DNA from: CBCXTT01 sp965178295
Lineage (GTDB): Bacteria; Pseudomonadota; Alphaproteobacteria; UBA7879
DNA: 64,000 nt
Assembly (NCBI GenBank): GCA_965178295.1
Contig: CBCXTT010000002.1
Coordinates: 298,062-362,061 of the forward strand
Direction: 5' to 3'
Part shown: piece by piece, positions 40,296-49,914 of the stretch
Numbering within the stretch: the stretch's first letter is position 1
How the letters are laid out: each line of letters opens with the position of its first letter
Position numbers and translations under genes: made by a program
The notes under the pieces: model-generated
Told to the model about the DNA's origin: nothing
Database searches by the model: none
Seen by the model: only the letters and a program-made list of their open reading frames with translations

Positions 40296-40558
40296 TCTCT
40301 TTCTATTCCTTTTGCTTATTTTCTTTTTCGCTGTCTTTTCCTCTTTTTTCCCCTTCTAGCTCTGTATTTATACAATCTTGCTCTTATTCTTTCTTCATAA
40401 GATTTGAATAGATATTCCGTCTTTGCACCTACTATTCTTCTCTTGCGCTTTCTGTTTTTGTGGGCTCAGAATATTCTGCGTTCTGATTCTTATGCCTGAC
40501 TGTTCTGCGTGCTGCTCGATTTTCTATATTGATTGATACGACTCTTGGCCCGATTCTC

Positions 40559-40837
40559 CTGATCGGTTATACAGGATGAGTGAAAGACTCCTATTTATAT
40601 ATCCCTTTTGCCTCTCTTCTGCATAGGCGGAGCTGTATATGAAATGCCAAATTTGTAAATGTCTCTTGCTTACTTATTGCAATTAGATTACTTTTTGATG
40701 TGCATTTTTATAACGTTATTTTCCTGTCATCTGGAGCAGATATATGCTTTTTCTAAAACGCGAGTTTTGCTTGCGACTTTTTACTTTTGGATTTACCATC
40801 ATCCTTCCAGTAAACTTATTTTGTATTTGAGATTGTA
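40559..40837. other. Gap after repeat copy 2, no gene seen
   Basis: Pyrimidine-rich DNA between the repeat end and the MFS start codon; no coding frame or strong promoter recognised. Confidence 0.4.
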
Positions 40838-42070
40838 ATGTTTAGAGTGTTGCGACAACGTGTTTGGTGGGTGTGGTTTTTTTCCTCCTTTTTCTATGCA
40901 TACCAGTATATTTTGAGAGTTTTACCAAACCTGATCATGAATGATGTCATTCAAAAGTTTCATATTGATGTGAGTATTTTTGGGCAATTTTCTGGTTTTT
41001 ATTATATCGGGTACGCATGCATGCATATCCCAGTTGGAATTATGCTAGACTGTATAGGCCCTCGCGTTGTTGTGCCTATTTGTGCTCTGCTAACGGTTAT
41101 TGGCTTTCTTCCTTTGATCTATACAGAGATATGGATTTACCCTGTTTTAGGTCGGGCGTTAATTGGTGTGGGCTCATCAGGCGCAATCTTGGGTGTTTTT
41201 AAAATAATACGGGCATTTTTTCCGGAAGAGAGATTTACCCAAATTTTAGGTCTGTCTGTTACGATCGGTCTTTTGGGAGCGATATATGGCGGGGAGCCCG
41301 TTCATTATTTGCTCGGTCTCTTTGGATGGGAGAAGACTTTAAATTGTATTGCTTTATTAGGAGTTGCTGTTGCGATAATCCTCTTTTGTATTATTCCGCA
41401 GGATAATGCTCATTATGTAGAGGATACAAATATTATCCACAGCATAAAGGCGGTGTGTGGAAATCACAAAGTGCTTGCTGTGTGCTGTTTAGGGGGATTA
41501 ATGGTAGGCCCTCTTGAGGGTTTTGCAGATGTTTGGGGCACAGAGTTTTTAAAAGTAGTATATGGGTTTGATGATGATGTTGCGGCCTCACTACCATCTC
41601 TCATCTTTTTTGGTATGTGTTTTGGTGCACCAGGCCTTAGTTACATTGCGGACAAAAGTGGTAGATATTTTAACACAATTATCGCCAGTGGCGTGATTAT
41701 GGGGCTGTGCTTTTTGGCAATATTATACTGTCAGCTTCCACTGTATATTTTGATTGTTTTTCTGTTTATAATAGGCTTCTTTTGTGCCTATCAAATTTCT
41801 GTTATTTATAAGGCCAGTACGTATGCGAGTGCTTCTGATGTGGGGCTGACAGCAGCATGTGCCAATATGATTATTATGAGTTTTGGCTATGTGTTTCATA
41901 GTATGATTGGGCAAATTATGAGTATGCTTTGGGATGGAGGAACAGTTAATGGCGTGAATATTTATGATGCGCGTGCCTTTAGCGGATCTCTGCTCATTAT
42001 TCCGGTTGGCCTATTTTTAGGCGCGCTTGGCTTTGCATATTTCAAGCATGCGACCCCTGAGGCGGACTAG
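40838..42070 (+). CDS. Major facilitator superfamily transporter
   Basis: A 410-residue inner-membrane protein with about 12 TM helices. The helix 2-3 loop reads GIMLDCIGPRVVVPI, the MFS motif G-x-x-x-D-x-x-G-x-R/K. Helix 4 carries GRALIGVGSSGAILG. Related MFS carriers are abundant in Rickettsiales, Legionella and Coxiella and move amino acids or other metabolites, but no substrate is supported here. First gene after the repeat; glmU follows after 75 bp in the same direction. Confidence 0.88.
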   Translation: MFRVLRQRVWWVWFFSSFFYAYQYILRVLPNLIMNDVIQKFHIDVSIFGQFSGFYYIGYACMHIPVGIMLDCIGPRVVVPICALLTVIGFLPLIYTEIWIYPVLGRALIGVGSSGAILGVFKIIRAFFPEERFTQILGLSVTIGLLGAIYGGEPVHYLLGLFGWEKTLNCIALLGVAVAIILFCIIPQDNAHYVEDTNIIHSIKAVCGNHKVLAVCCLGGLMVGPLEGFADVWGTEFLKVVYGFDDDVAASLPSLIFFGMCFGAPGLSYIADKSGRYFNTIIASGVIMGLCFLAILYCQLPLYILIVFLFIIGFFCAYQISVIYKASTYASASDVGLTAACANMIIMSFGYVFHSMIGQIMSMLWDGGTVNGVNIYDARAFSGSLLIIPVGLFLGALGFAYFKHATPEAD

Positions 42071-42145
42071 GCGTGTTGTAATTTGATACAAATATTGATA
42101 AGGAAACTCATAGATATTTGAGGATTTTTTTCTTATTCTAGATGC

Positions 42146-43465
42146 ATGAATACTCCTTATGCTCTCATTTTAGCTGGTGGAGCAGGCACGCGAATGCGTT
42201 CAGGCTTCCCAAAACCATTACATCACCTGGGCGGTCAGCCAATGCTATCTTATGTTTTAGGCCTGGCGCATCATGTTGCGGAAAAAGTGGGCGTTGTTAT
42301 GTCACCAGCGCTTTGTCAGAATTTCTCTTTTCCAAGTGGCGTTGAAAAATTTGTGCAACACAATCCTAAAGGAACAGGAGATGCAGTTAAGATTGCCGCA
42401 CCACTCTTCGACAATTTTTCTGGTGATGTATTTGTCCTCTTTGGGGATACACCCCTGCTACCATCAGATGTTTTGATGCGCATGCAGGATAAAAAAAATT
42501 CAGCAAATGCAGAGCTTGTCCTTCTTGGTATGCATTTAGATGATCCGAGTGGATATGGTCGTATTGTCATAAATGAGGTAGGCGAGGTTGCGACTATTCT
42601 TGAAGATAGAAATACATCAGCTGAGTGCAAGGAGAACAATTTTTGCAATGCGGGTGTTATGTTGGTTTCATCATTTGCGCTGCGGGAATTTTTAACGCAA
42701 ATGATATCCGATGTTCTTACACAAGAGTATTATCTCACAGACATTGCTAAATTTTTCTATCAGAAAGGAAAGAAGGTGATCGCGCTTGATGAACCGCCAC
42801 CTCTGTTGATGGGAATTAACACGCGCGCTCAGTTAGCCGCTGCAGAGACAATACTGCAAAATAGTTGGCGTGATTTAGCGATGGCAGGAGGGGCAACTCT
42901 TCAAGATCCCACATCTGTGTACTTTAGTTTTGATACGAAGATAGGGAAAGACGTGATAGTGGAACCCAATGTATTTTTTGGGCCTGGCGTCACTATTGCA
43001 GATAATGTTACGGTTAAGGCTTGCTCGCATATTGAAGGTACCTGTATAGGGGAGTATAGCACAGTTGGCCCATTTGCGCGATTGCGTCCTGGGACTGCAA
43101 TAGACAAAAATGTGCGTATTGGGAATTTTGTGGAGGTCAAGCAATCAACGCTAGAAGCAGGAGCAAAAATTAATCATTTGAGCTATGTGGGAGACGCTTC
43201 TGTTGGTGCAGCAACAAATATTGGAGCAGGCACTATTACTTGTAACAATGACGGCTTTAAAAAGTCTCAAACAACTTTAGGAGCAAATGTTTTTGTCGGA
43301 TCGAACAGTTGCTTTATTGCCCCTGTATGCGTTGAAGATGGGGCTATAATCGGTGCCGGTAGTGTGATTACAAAAAATGTTGATCAAAATGATATGGCAA
43401 TTTCACGGGCTATGCAACAAACGATCAAAGAAGGCGGCTTGTCTTATCGTCAGAGGAGAAAATAA
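42146..43465 (+). CDS. glmU: Bifunctional GlcNAc-1-P uridyltransferase / GlcN-1-P acetyltransferase
   Basis: A 439-residue cytoplasmic enzyme making UDP-GlcNAc for peptidoglycan and LPS. The N-terminal pyrophosphorylase domain has LAGGAGTRMRSGFPKPLHHL (about 8-27) and GDTPLL. From about residue 250 a left-handed beta-helix with hexapeptide repeats carries the acetyltransferase, with ARLRPGTAIDKNVRIGNFVE and GAGTITCNNDGFKK. Slightly shorter than the usual 450-460. glmS starts 6 bp downstream, giving a compact UDP-GlcNAc operon. Confidence 0.97.
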   Translation: MNTPYALILAGGAGTRMRSGFPKPLHHLGGQPMLSYVLGLAHHVAEKVGVVMSPALCQNFSFPSGVEKFVQHNPKGTGDAVKIAAPLFDNFSGDVFVLFGDTPLLPSDVLMRMQDKKNSANAELVLLGMHLDDPSGYGRIVINEVGEVATILEDRNTSAECKENNFCNAGVMLVSSFALREFLTQMISDVLTQEYYLTDIAKFFYQKGKKVIALDEPPPLLMGINTRAQLAAAETILQNSWRDLAMAGGATLQDPTSVYFSFDTKIGKDVIVEPNVFFGPGVTIADNVTVKACSHIEGTCIGEYSTVGPFARLRPGTAIDKNVRIGNFVEVKQSTLEAGAKINHLSYVGDASVGAATNIGAGTITCNNDGFKKSQTTLGANVFVGSNSCFIAPVCVEDGAIIGAGSVITKNVDQNDMAISRAMQQTIKEGGLSYRQRRK

Positions 43466-43471
43466 TTTTTT

Positions 43472-45280
43472 ATGTGTGGCATTGTTGGGATTAGTGCAAA
43501 AAATAATGTGATCCCCGCGTTAGTGGAGATCCTGGCCCAGTTATCGTACCGAGGATACGACTCTTCTGGTTTAGCTGTATTAACTGATGAGAAAATGCTT
43601 GATGTACGCCGTGCCGCAGGGAAAATTGTGGCTTTGAAAAAGCTATTAATGATGCAGCCTATTGCTGGAGACATGGGCATTGGTCATACCCGATGGGCGA
43701 CGCATGGTGCACCCACAGCTGAAAATTCTCATCCACACAGTACTGAATATGTGTCGATTGTGCATAATGGAATTATTGAAAATCATGAAGCATTGCGTAA
43801 AGATTTAGAGGCGCAAGGGTGTGTGCTTTTGAGCAATACAGATACGGTGGTGATTCCTCATCTTATTACGCAAAATATGCAGCGGGGTGACGCACCTATT
43901 GACGCAACATTTAAGGCATTTTCACAGCTTGAAGGTGCTTTTTCTGCAGCCGCAATTTTTAAAGACAACCCAGGGCTGATGGTGGGGGCATGTCAATCAA
44001 CGCCACTAGTGTTGGGGCGTAGAGGTGAAAGTGTTTATGTGTGCTCAGATGCGGTGATACTTGCGTCTTATGTGGATGTGATGATTACTTTGTCGGATGG
44101 GGATAAATTTGTTGTGATGGATGGCACTGTCACGCTCTTTGATGTGCAGGGCCTGCCTAAAGACCTTGAGTTTCATCCGGTACAAGATAGTCAAATGTCT
44201 AGAGAGTTAGGTATGCATGCACATTTTATGCACAAGGAAATGTGTGAACAGCCTCTTGTATTGCAGAAACTTATAGATATGTATCTTCAGAGTGATGTGA
44301 TTGATATGCAGGACCTATCTAGTATAGAGCATATCCAAATGATTGCATGTGGGACCTCTTATTATGCGGCTCTTCTAGCCAAATATTGGTTTGAAGCTTA
44401 TGCAAAAATACCTGTTTCCGTTGATATTGCCTCAGAGTATCGTTACAGAAAACCTTATATATATCCCAATGGACTATCAATTTTTATTTCCCAATCCGGT
44501 GAAACCGCTGACACAGTTGCAGCGATAAAATATGTTCAGAAACATGGGCAAAAAACTCTGGCCATTGTCAATGTAACCAATAGCTCTTTAGGGCGCACTG
44601 CAGACATGGTGATTGATACATGCGCCGGGACAGAAATTGGTGTAGCGTCTACGAAAGCTTTTACCGCCCAGCTGATGGTGCTGATGTTTCTTTGTTTAAA
44701 GACGGGCCGTTTGCGTGAGACTTTAGCGCAAAATGATTATGAGATATGTCTCACAGAAATCGAGTTGTTGCCGGCTCTTCTCACAGAGGTTTTGGAGGCG
44801 CAGGAAGATATTCAATGTATAGCTGAAACGTTGATGACGGCGTCCAGTATTTTGTTTTTGGGGCGCAATACTTATTATCCTATTGCCTTGGAAGGGGCCC
44901 TGAAGCTAAAGGAGTTATCATATATACATGCAGAAGCATATGCTGCTGGAGAAATGAAACACGGACCTATTGCACTCATTGATGCAGACATGCCAGTTAT
45001 TGCTTTGGCGCCCAGTGATAATACTTTTTATAAAACTCTATCTAGCATAGAAGAAGTGTCCGCACGGGGCGCAAGGGTTGTAACCTTTACAGATCAACAG
45101 AGGCGCCTGCACAGTACAGAAGGTTCTTCTGCACAAATTGTGTTGCCCTATGGCGGTGCAATGGTAACACCAATCATATATACCGTTGCGATGCAATTGC
45201 TAGCGTATCACGTAGCCCATTTACGGGGCGCCGATGTCGATCAGCCGCGAAATTTAGCAAAATCTGTTACGGTTGAATAA
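43472..45280 (+). CDS. glmS: Glutamine-fructose-6-phosphate aminotransferase (isomerizing)
   Basis: A 602-residue enzyme making glucosamine 6-phosphate, the first committed step to UDP-GlcNAc. The mature N-terminus MCGIVGI supplies the Cys nucleophile of the class II glutaminase domain (about 1-220, with SHPHS and GIIENHEALR). Two SIS domains follow with ACGTSYYAALLAKYW and SQSGETADTVAAIKY, and the C-terminus DQPRNLAKSVTVE is canonical. No glmS ribozyme is apparent; the gap to glmU is only 6 bp. Confidence 0.98.
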   Translation: MCGIVGISAKNNVIPALVEILAQLSYRGYDSSGLAVLTDEKMLDVRRAAGKIVALKKLLMMQPIAGDMGIGHTRWATHGAPTAENSHPHSTEYVSIVHNGIIENHEALRKDLEAQGCVLLSNTDTVVIPHLITQNMQRGDAPIDATFKAFSQLEGAFSAAAIFKDNPGLMVGACQSTPLVLGRRGESVYVCSDAVILASYVDVMITLSDGDKFVVMDGTVTLFDVQGLPKDLEFHPVQDSQMSRELGMHAHFMHKEMCEQPLVLQKLIDMYLQSDVIDMQDLSSIEHIQMIACGTSYYAALLAKYWFEAYAKIPVSVDIASEYRYRKPYIYPNGLSIFISQSGETADTVAAIKYVQKHGQKTLAIVNVTNSSLGRTADMVIDTCAGTEIGVASTKAFTAQLMVLMFLCLKTGRLRETLAQNDYEICLTEIELLPALLTEVLEAQEDIQCIAETLMTASSILFLGRNTYYPIALEGALKLKELSYIHAEAYAAGEMKHGPIALIDADMPVIALAPSDNTFYKTLSSIEEVSARGARVVTFTDQQRRLHSTEGSSAQIVLPYGGAMVTPIIYTVAMQLLAYHVAHLRGADVDQPRNLAKSVTVE

Positions 45281-45855
45281 AGCACTCGCTAAAATTTTCT
45301 GTGCAACAGTCCTGGTTGATAAAGTGAATTGTGATACGATCGTCCAAGATCGACTACGCTCATAGTTTACCCGCGTACGCTAGAATAAATCATCATATTG
45401 ATCTCGCCGGCTACAATATCCTGAATGAGTTGCTCAACCTCCATCATGTGCGATAAAAACACGAAACTCTTTAGAGTATTGCACCAATCCTTGGATACTC
45501 GTTGAACATTTGTGACATTCGAACGAGCAGTGCGTGGAGGGGTAGATGCTCTCATTATGCTCATTGTGCATGCTTGTCTTCTGTTCTACATGAACGCCCT
45601 CCTTGGATACGCTGTAGAAATATGCCCTATTTTCATATCACTCAAATACGTATAGGGATCTAATAAATAATATGCAAATTTCAAATCATTCATAGCTCAA
45701 CGCATCAAGAGATACTCAGCAGTTCTTTCTGCGCAGAACTAAATGCTGAGTAGGAAAAAATTTTCGATTATAATAGTTGTTTTCGCACAACTTTCCTGAA
45801 TTTTTCCCTCAGTTATGTATGACGAGCGTATCAGGATTCAAGAACAACATAAGAC
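45281..45855. other. 0.6 kb gap with no recognised gene
   Basis: A 65-codon minus frame (45367-45564) has no family features. No tRNA, repeat or terminator was identified with confidence. Confidence 0.4.
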
Positions 45856-45981
45856 TTAAGAGATTTTGAGATCGAGGGGTTTTTGAATCTCTTTTTGTGG
45901 CGCAGGCATTTTTAGGAAGGATAACGCGATAAACCCTATAGAAAAAATGAATAAAAGCACAAAGAGTATTTTTTTTAACAT
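45856..45981 (-). CDS. 41-residue single-pass membrane peptide
   Basis: A short gene reading MLKKILFVLLFIFSIGFIAL, then SFLKMPAPQKEIQKPLDLKIS. It has one N-terminal TM helix after a KK start, followed by a short periplasmic-type tail with PAPQKEIQKPL. Alphaproteobacteria carry similar tiny proteins with a PAPQ..VEK-IP tail of unknown function, often near rsmE or ubiA, which supports it being real. It lies 35 bp downstream of rsmE on the same strand. The ribosome site (AAGTGA) is weak. No function is assigned. Confidence 0.65.
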   Translation of the reverse strand: MLKKILFVLLFIFSIGFIALSFLKMPAPQKEIQKPLDLKIS

Positions 45982-46016
45982 GTATCACTTGTACTTCATG
46001 AAGCCGCTTATGTCTA

Positions 46017-46730
46017 CTATCTTTTGTAACTTTTACAAAGCACTAAACAGGAAAGTGAGGCAGTTTCTGCTCTCAATATTGCTCCACCCAATGAAAATGT
46101 TTGCACAGATGCATGTTGCTGGAGCGTCTCGATTTCATCTGGGCTAAACCCGCCCTCGGGGCCAATGAAGAAAGTAGGAGCAGTTTGTTGCGGTAATATA
46201 TCTTTCAGTTCCACGCCCGCTTGCCGTGCAAGACCTACGAGAATTGTTCCACCCGTCCAATTATTGAGCAGTGCGTCAAAGGAGGACTCTGGCTGAATCT
46301 CCGGTATTGTTAAACGTTCTGATTGCACAAGCGCTCCAATCACTTTACGGATCATTCGTTCTTTTGGCGGAGTGCGGTGTTGTGTATACTGTGTCTTAAT
46401 AGGGCGCAGTGTGCTGACACCTAATTCTGTTGCCTTTTCTATTAAAAAAAACTGACGTTCGCGCTTAATAGGCGCAAAAAGCAAGTGCATTTGTTGCCGA
46501 GCGCTTGTTTTTGGCTGAACTTTTTCTTGGGCGTTAACATGCAATACCGCGTGTTTTGTTGATAAGGTCTTAATGTTTGAGCTGTACTCACCATCTCGTC
46601 CATTAAACAGGCGCACGGGATCACCGACCCGTAAGCGTAAAACCTTTGCAAGGTAGCGATGCGCTGATTTGTCCAGTAGAATGCGACCGGAAGGCTTTAA
46701 ATTTTCTTTTGTAAAAAGGCGCGTAGACAT
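46017..46730 (-). CDS. rsmE: 16S rRNA (uracil-1498-N3)-methyltransferase
   Basis: A 237-residue SPOUT methyltransferase that methylates U1498 of 16S rRNA in assembled 30S subunits using SAM. It has an N-terminal PUA-like domain (about 1-75, KVLRLRVGDPVRLFNG) and a knotted C-terminal domain with IEKATELGVSTLRPI, the SERL motif (QSERLTIPEI), FFIGPEGGFSPDEI and LGGAILRAETA. Length is normal. Divergent from ubiA, 30 bp away. Confidence 0.96.
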   Translation of the reverse strand: MSTRLFTKENLKPSGRILLDKSAHRYLAKVLRLRVGDPVRLFNGRDGEYSSNIKTLSTKHAVLHVNAQEKVQPKTSARQQMHLLFAPIKRERQFFLIEKATELGVSTLRPIKTQYTQHRTPPKERMIRKVIGALVQSERLTIPEIQPESSFDALLNNWTGGTILVGLARQAGVELKDILPQQTAPTFFIGPEGGFSPDEIETLQQHASVQTFSLGGAILRAETASLSCLVLCKSYKR

Positions 46731-46760
46731 TACTTGGTATTCTCGTTACGATGTTTGACT

Positions 46761-47657
46761 ATGGAAACAGATATTCATCCATATCGCAAGCCCAACTCTA
46801 TTTTCAACCACTTACCAGTGTGGGCAATGCCTTATGTGTTGTTGGCACGTTGGGATCGCCCTATTGGGGTGGTATTGCTTTTCTTGCCCTGCTGTTGGGG
46901 CTTGGCATTGGCGGATGTTGGACGTGATCAATGGCATCTATACGCTAAATTTTTTATGGGTGCCATTGCTATGCGTGGGGCTGGATGCACCTACAATGAT
47001 ATGATTGATATAAATTTAGATGAGCGAGTGGAACGCACGCGTGTACGCCCTTTGCCAGCACAGGACACAACATTGACGAAAGCCATTATATTGTTAGTGG
47101 TTCAGCTTCTGGTTGGTTTTTTTATTTTTTATTACTTTAATTTAGTAGCACAGATTGTTGCAGCGACGTCCCTTGTTTTGGCTGCGTTGTATCCATTTAT
47201 GAAGCGTTGGACTTATTGGCCTCAAGCCTTTTTAGGCCTTACGTTTAATTGGGGAATTTTTGTGGCCTATGCTGCGATACACGAACGCCTTTCTTTGAGC
47301 TGTTTTGTTGCATATGGGGCTGCCATATGTTGGACAGTAATTTATGACACGATTTATGCCTGTCAGGATAGGGAAGAAGATAAAATAGCTGGCGTGAAGT
47401 CAACTGCGTTGTTTTTTCGGGAGCATATCAAAACTTATATGTATGTATTTATAGGGTTTATGTGTGCGGGCTTATTGTTTCTGGGCTACATTTTAAACGC
47501 ATCTTTGGTGTATTATGTACTCACGATGAGCACACTATTTTATTTATCGTCAATACTACATCTGTTAAATGTATGTGATTCGGCCGCATGCTTGAATTTT
47601 TTTAAACGCAATTCTTTGATTGGCCTACTGATATTTTTGGCTATTTGTGCGAGGTAA
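46761..47657 (+). CDS. ubiA: 4-hydroxybenzoate octaprenyltransferase
   Basis: A 298-residue integral membrane prenyltransferase of ubiquinone synthesis. The two Asp-rich prenyl-diphosphate/Mg sites are YNDMIDINLDERVERTRVRP (about 76-95) and YDTIYACQDREEDKIAGVKS. About eight or nine TM helices. The frame also has a TTG start 27 bp upstream (46734), but the ATG at 46761 gives the usual length (E. coli: 290). lptM-like gene follows 4 bp later. Confidence 0.94.
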   Translation: METDIHPYRKPNSIFNHLPVWAMPYVLLARWDRPIGVVLLFLPCCWGLALADVGRDQWHLYAKFFMGAIAMRGAGCTYNDMIDINLDERVERTRVRPLPAQDTTLTKAIILLVVQLLVGFFIFYYFNLVAQIVAATSLVLAALYPFMKRWTYWPQAFLGLTFNWGIFVAYAAIHERLSLSCFVAYGAAICWTVIYDTIYACQDREEDKIAGVKSTALFFREHIKTYMYVFIGFMCAGLLFLGYILNASLVYYVLTMSTLFYLSSILHLLNVCDSAACLNFFKRNSLIGLLIFLAICAR

Positions 47658-47661
47658 TGAA

Positions 47662-47796
47662 ATGAAAATATCTATGTTTCTTTTTCTATTTTTAAGCCTT
47701 GCGGCATGTGGGCGCCAAGGAAGTTTATATTTGCCCAGTGAGTTAGAAACCTCAGCAGAAAGCACAACCAACACAATAGGGTATGTTGCTTATTAG
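47662..47796 (+). CDS. lptM: Small lipoprotein, LptM (YifL)-like
   Basis: A 44-residue gene reading MKISMFLFLFLSLAAC, then GRQGSLYLPSELETS. The signal peptide ends in lipobox SLAAC, and the mature start CGRQGSLYLP matches the C-G-x-K-G-P-L-Y-x-P signature of LptM/YifL, a lipoprotein that assists maturation of the LPS translocon LptD/LptE in the outer membrane. The final 20 residues are low-complexity. It starts 4 bp after ubiA, so it is translationally linked. In many alphaproteobacteria lptM precedes lysA; lysA is not present here. Confidence 0.8.
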   Translation: MKISMFLFLFLSLAACGRQGSLYLPSELETSAESTTNTIGYVAY

Positions 47797-47839
47797 CAAC
47801 AGATATGCAGAAAACGACACTTTCGTGTGCGATACTTTG

Positions 47840-47868
47840 TTGCCAATTCAATTCTAGACACGTATTAA
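47840..47868 (+). promoter_or_regulatory. Probable promoter of the porin gene
   Basis: TTGCCA (47840-47845), a 17-bp spacer and TATTAA (47863-47868) lie 36 bp before the porin ATG, which has a good GAAAGGA ribosome site. Confidence 0.5.
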
Positions 47869-47904
47869 TGTAATGATATTCAGTAATGCGAAAGGATTAA
47901 AAAA

Positions 47905-49107
47905 ATGAAAAAACTTTGCGTTTCTCTTGCGACGATCGCTGTCTTGGGCGCATTCGGCGCACAAGCAGATAAAGCTTCGGGCCACGCGCCAGTGGTGGAT
48001 ATTGCTGGTAAGATCACAGGCTATGGTGTTTCTGACACACAAACGCATCGCAATAAAGGTGCCGATAGCACAGCCCTAGGCCTTAAAGGTGACTTGAGTT
48101 TCCGTGTGATGGGCATGCTAGGGAACACAGAATATGGCGGTGTGGTTACTTTTGATGCGCGTCGTGACAAAACGGCATCGAGAGACCTACTGAAGAATGC
48201 GTATGTGTACATTGCTGACAAGACATATGGTACCCTTCAATTAGGTGATCTTGACGGTGTTACCAAGCAAGGTATGGTAAGCGGCATTGACGTTATGGGC
48301 GGCACTGGCGGTTTTTATGGTGACATGTGGTACGTTGCGAACCCAACATCTGGTGTGATGGTGCGTTTTGAGCCTATGTCTTACACAAAGTATGCAACAA
48401 AACTTGTATACAAGAGCCCAGAAATGTTTGGCTTGCAACTGATGATGAGTTATACTCCGCACTCTGAGCTTTATGGCACACTTGATCGTACCACAGAAGG
48501 CGAATTTGATAGTCAAGCAGGCCGGAACAAGTCAACAAAACTTCACCTGAAGCGTCAATTCTCTTTAGGTCTATCCTATAACATGGCGATTGCTGATGCA
48601 GCTGTTAGCGTGTATGCAGTTGGGTCTATTGCAAAACCAGATGCCCCTGCTGCAATGGTAGGAAGTTTTAACCACATTAAAACATATGAGTTGGGTATGT
48701 TTGTTGATTGGTGTCGATTCCAGTTCGGTGCTGGATTTATTGATAACCAAAAATCAGCGCTTAAAACAACAACTCATGGTGATGCTGGTAAGGCATACAA
48801 CGCAGCTGTTAGCTATACCTTTGGCCCCAACAGCATTGCTGTTGGTTACTTGGGCTCCCAACGCAAGGTAGTTGGAGGTAAAGCGCGTGCACATGTTGCA
48901 TCTGCAACTTACGAGCGTCAAGTAGCGCCAGGCTGGACAGTATTTGGTGAAGCTAACTACTTTAAGACAACTAATACAGCCCAGTATCGCGCAACCTTGA
49001 GTGGCGTCAAAGTTACGGATCAACAAAATGGAGCGCTCTTTGCGTCCGGTACACGAAATAATAACAAGGGCGGTGTATTCTTGTTAGGTACGACAGTACG
49101 CTTCTAA
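47905..49107 (+). CDS. Outer-membrane porin
   Basis: A 400-residue exported protein with signal peptide MKKLCVSLATIAVLGAFGAQA and a mature part of about 379 residues built of alternating amphipathic strands. It resembles general trimeric porins (Gram-negative porin family): DIAGKITGYG at the start, YVYIADKTYGTLQLGDLDG (the typical GxxxLGR-type turn before loop L3), and a C-terminal strand ending in VRF with the required terminal Phe. Codon choice is more regular than in its neighbours and it has its own promoter and strong terminator, consistent with high expression. It is probably a major surface protein. Confidence 0.88.
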   Translation: MKKLCVSLATIAVLGAFGAQADKASGHAPVVDIAGKITGYGVSDTQTHRNKGADSTALGLKGDLSFRVMGMLGNTEYGGVVTFDARRDKTASRDLLKNAYVYIADKTYGTLQLGDLDGVTKQGMVSGIDVMGGTGGFYGDMWYVANPTSGVMVRFEPMSYTKYATKLVYKSPEMFGLQLMMSYTPHSELYGTLDRTTEGEFDSQAGRNKSTKLHLKRQFSLGLSYNMAIADAAVSVYAVGSIAKPDAPAAMVGSFNHIKTYELGMFVDWCRFQFGAGFIDNQKSALKTTTHGDAGKAYNAAVSYTFGPNSIAVGYLGSQRKVVGGKARAHVASATYERQVAPGWTVFGEANYFKTTNTAQYRATLSGVKVTDQQNGALFASGTRNNNKGGVFLLGTTVRF

Positions 49108-49132
49108 TAAATACCAGATTTTGTGCGCTACG

Positions 49133-49157
49133 GGGGCTCCTTTTGGAGCCCCTTTTT
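49133..49157 (+). terminator. Rho-independent terminator of the porin gene
   Basis: Perfect 8-bp stem GGGGCTCC / GGAGCCCC with a TTTT loop, followed by TTTTT; 25 bp after the stop codon. Confidence 0.93.
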
Positions 49158-49223
49158 GTGCTAGACGTTAGAGTTTTTTTTGAGTAATCTTGAGGAAATT
49201 TCCTGGGAGTAATTGAGTATTCT

Positions 49224-49613
49224 ATGACCTATGTTGTGACTGACACTTGCATCAACTGTAAATATACGGATTGTGTGGAGGTATGTCCTGTGGATTGTTT
49301 TTATGAGGGTGTTAACACGCTTGTAATTCATCCCGAAGAGTGTATTGATTGTGGTGTGTGTGTTCCGGCATGTCCTGTAGATGCTATTATACCGGATACA
49401 GAAACGGGCGCTGAATTTTGGGTTGAGTTTAATCAGAAATATGCAACCGTATGGCCTGTTATTACTGTGATGAAACCCCCGATGGGCGCAGCAGATCGTT
49501 GGGCAGCTGTGCCCGATAAATTGCCGCATCTTGACCCTCAACCCTTTCAGCAGACAATAAATGAGGGGGAAATACCCAATCCAAACAGATGTGAGGCTGG
49601 CGATGAACAATAG
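49224..49613 (+). CDS. fdxA: Ferredoxin FdxA (7Fe/8Fe type)
   Basis: A 129-residue electron carrier. Cys pattern CINCKYTDCVEVCPVDCF followed by CIDCGVCVPACPVDAI binds one [3Fe-4S] and one [4Fe-4S] cluster, as in Azotobacter FdI-type FdxA proteins. The C-terminal extension (about 60-129) is standard for the family, slightly longer here. Cytoplasmic. Monocistronic. Confidence 0.94.
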   Translation: MTYVVTDTCINCKYTDCVEVCPVDCFYEGVNTLVIHPEECIDCGVCVPACPVDAIIPDTETGAEFWVEFNQKYATVWPVITVMKPPMGAADRWAAVPDKLPHLDPQPFQQTINEGEIPNPNRCEAGDEQ

Positions 49614-49914
49614 AGATCAGAAACAGTCAGCCGATTTGGGCTTTGTATTGATATACATGCGTGGGCCCAGGAGTATATGAGGCCCAGGAGTGTGTGAGAA
49701 AGAATATGTAGAAATTCTGTGATTGCGAGTATGTCTCCTCCTTATGGGGGGGTGATAGCGAAGCGATCCTTGAGGCATATTCGGGAATCGGGTGAGGATA
49801 TTTTCTCTGTAGGATATGAGCAAGTGATGGTAAAATTTTGGTCTGCGTATCTAGATAAGGTATGCTTTTCCAAAGCAGCAGGACACATTCACGCTGTGTC
49901 TAAGGATTTCTGAA
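49614..49914. other. 300-bp gap before dnaG, no gene seen
   Basis: A short tandem-like duplication of GGCCCAGGAGT occurs near 49663-49692. The dnaG-rpoD promoter is presumably here, but no convincing boxes were found. Confidence 0.4.

Larger units (their letters stand above)
39980..40558. repeat. 579-bp direct repeat, copy 2
   Basis: Identical to 36689-37267. It starts 20 bp after the KpsC-like gene, inside what would be the 3' end of a 23S gene, and ends in non-repeated DNA upstream of the MFS gene. Confidence 0.95.

Noticed and set aside
42071..42145. Possible glmS-type ribozyme or riboswitch near glmU-glmS
   Set aside because: Only 75 bp before glmU and 6 bp before glmS; no structured leader visible.
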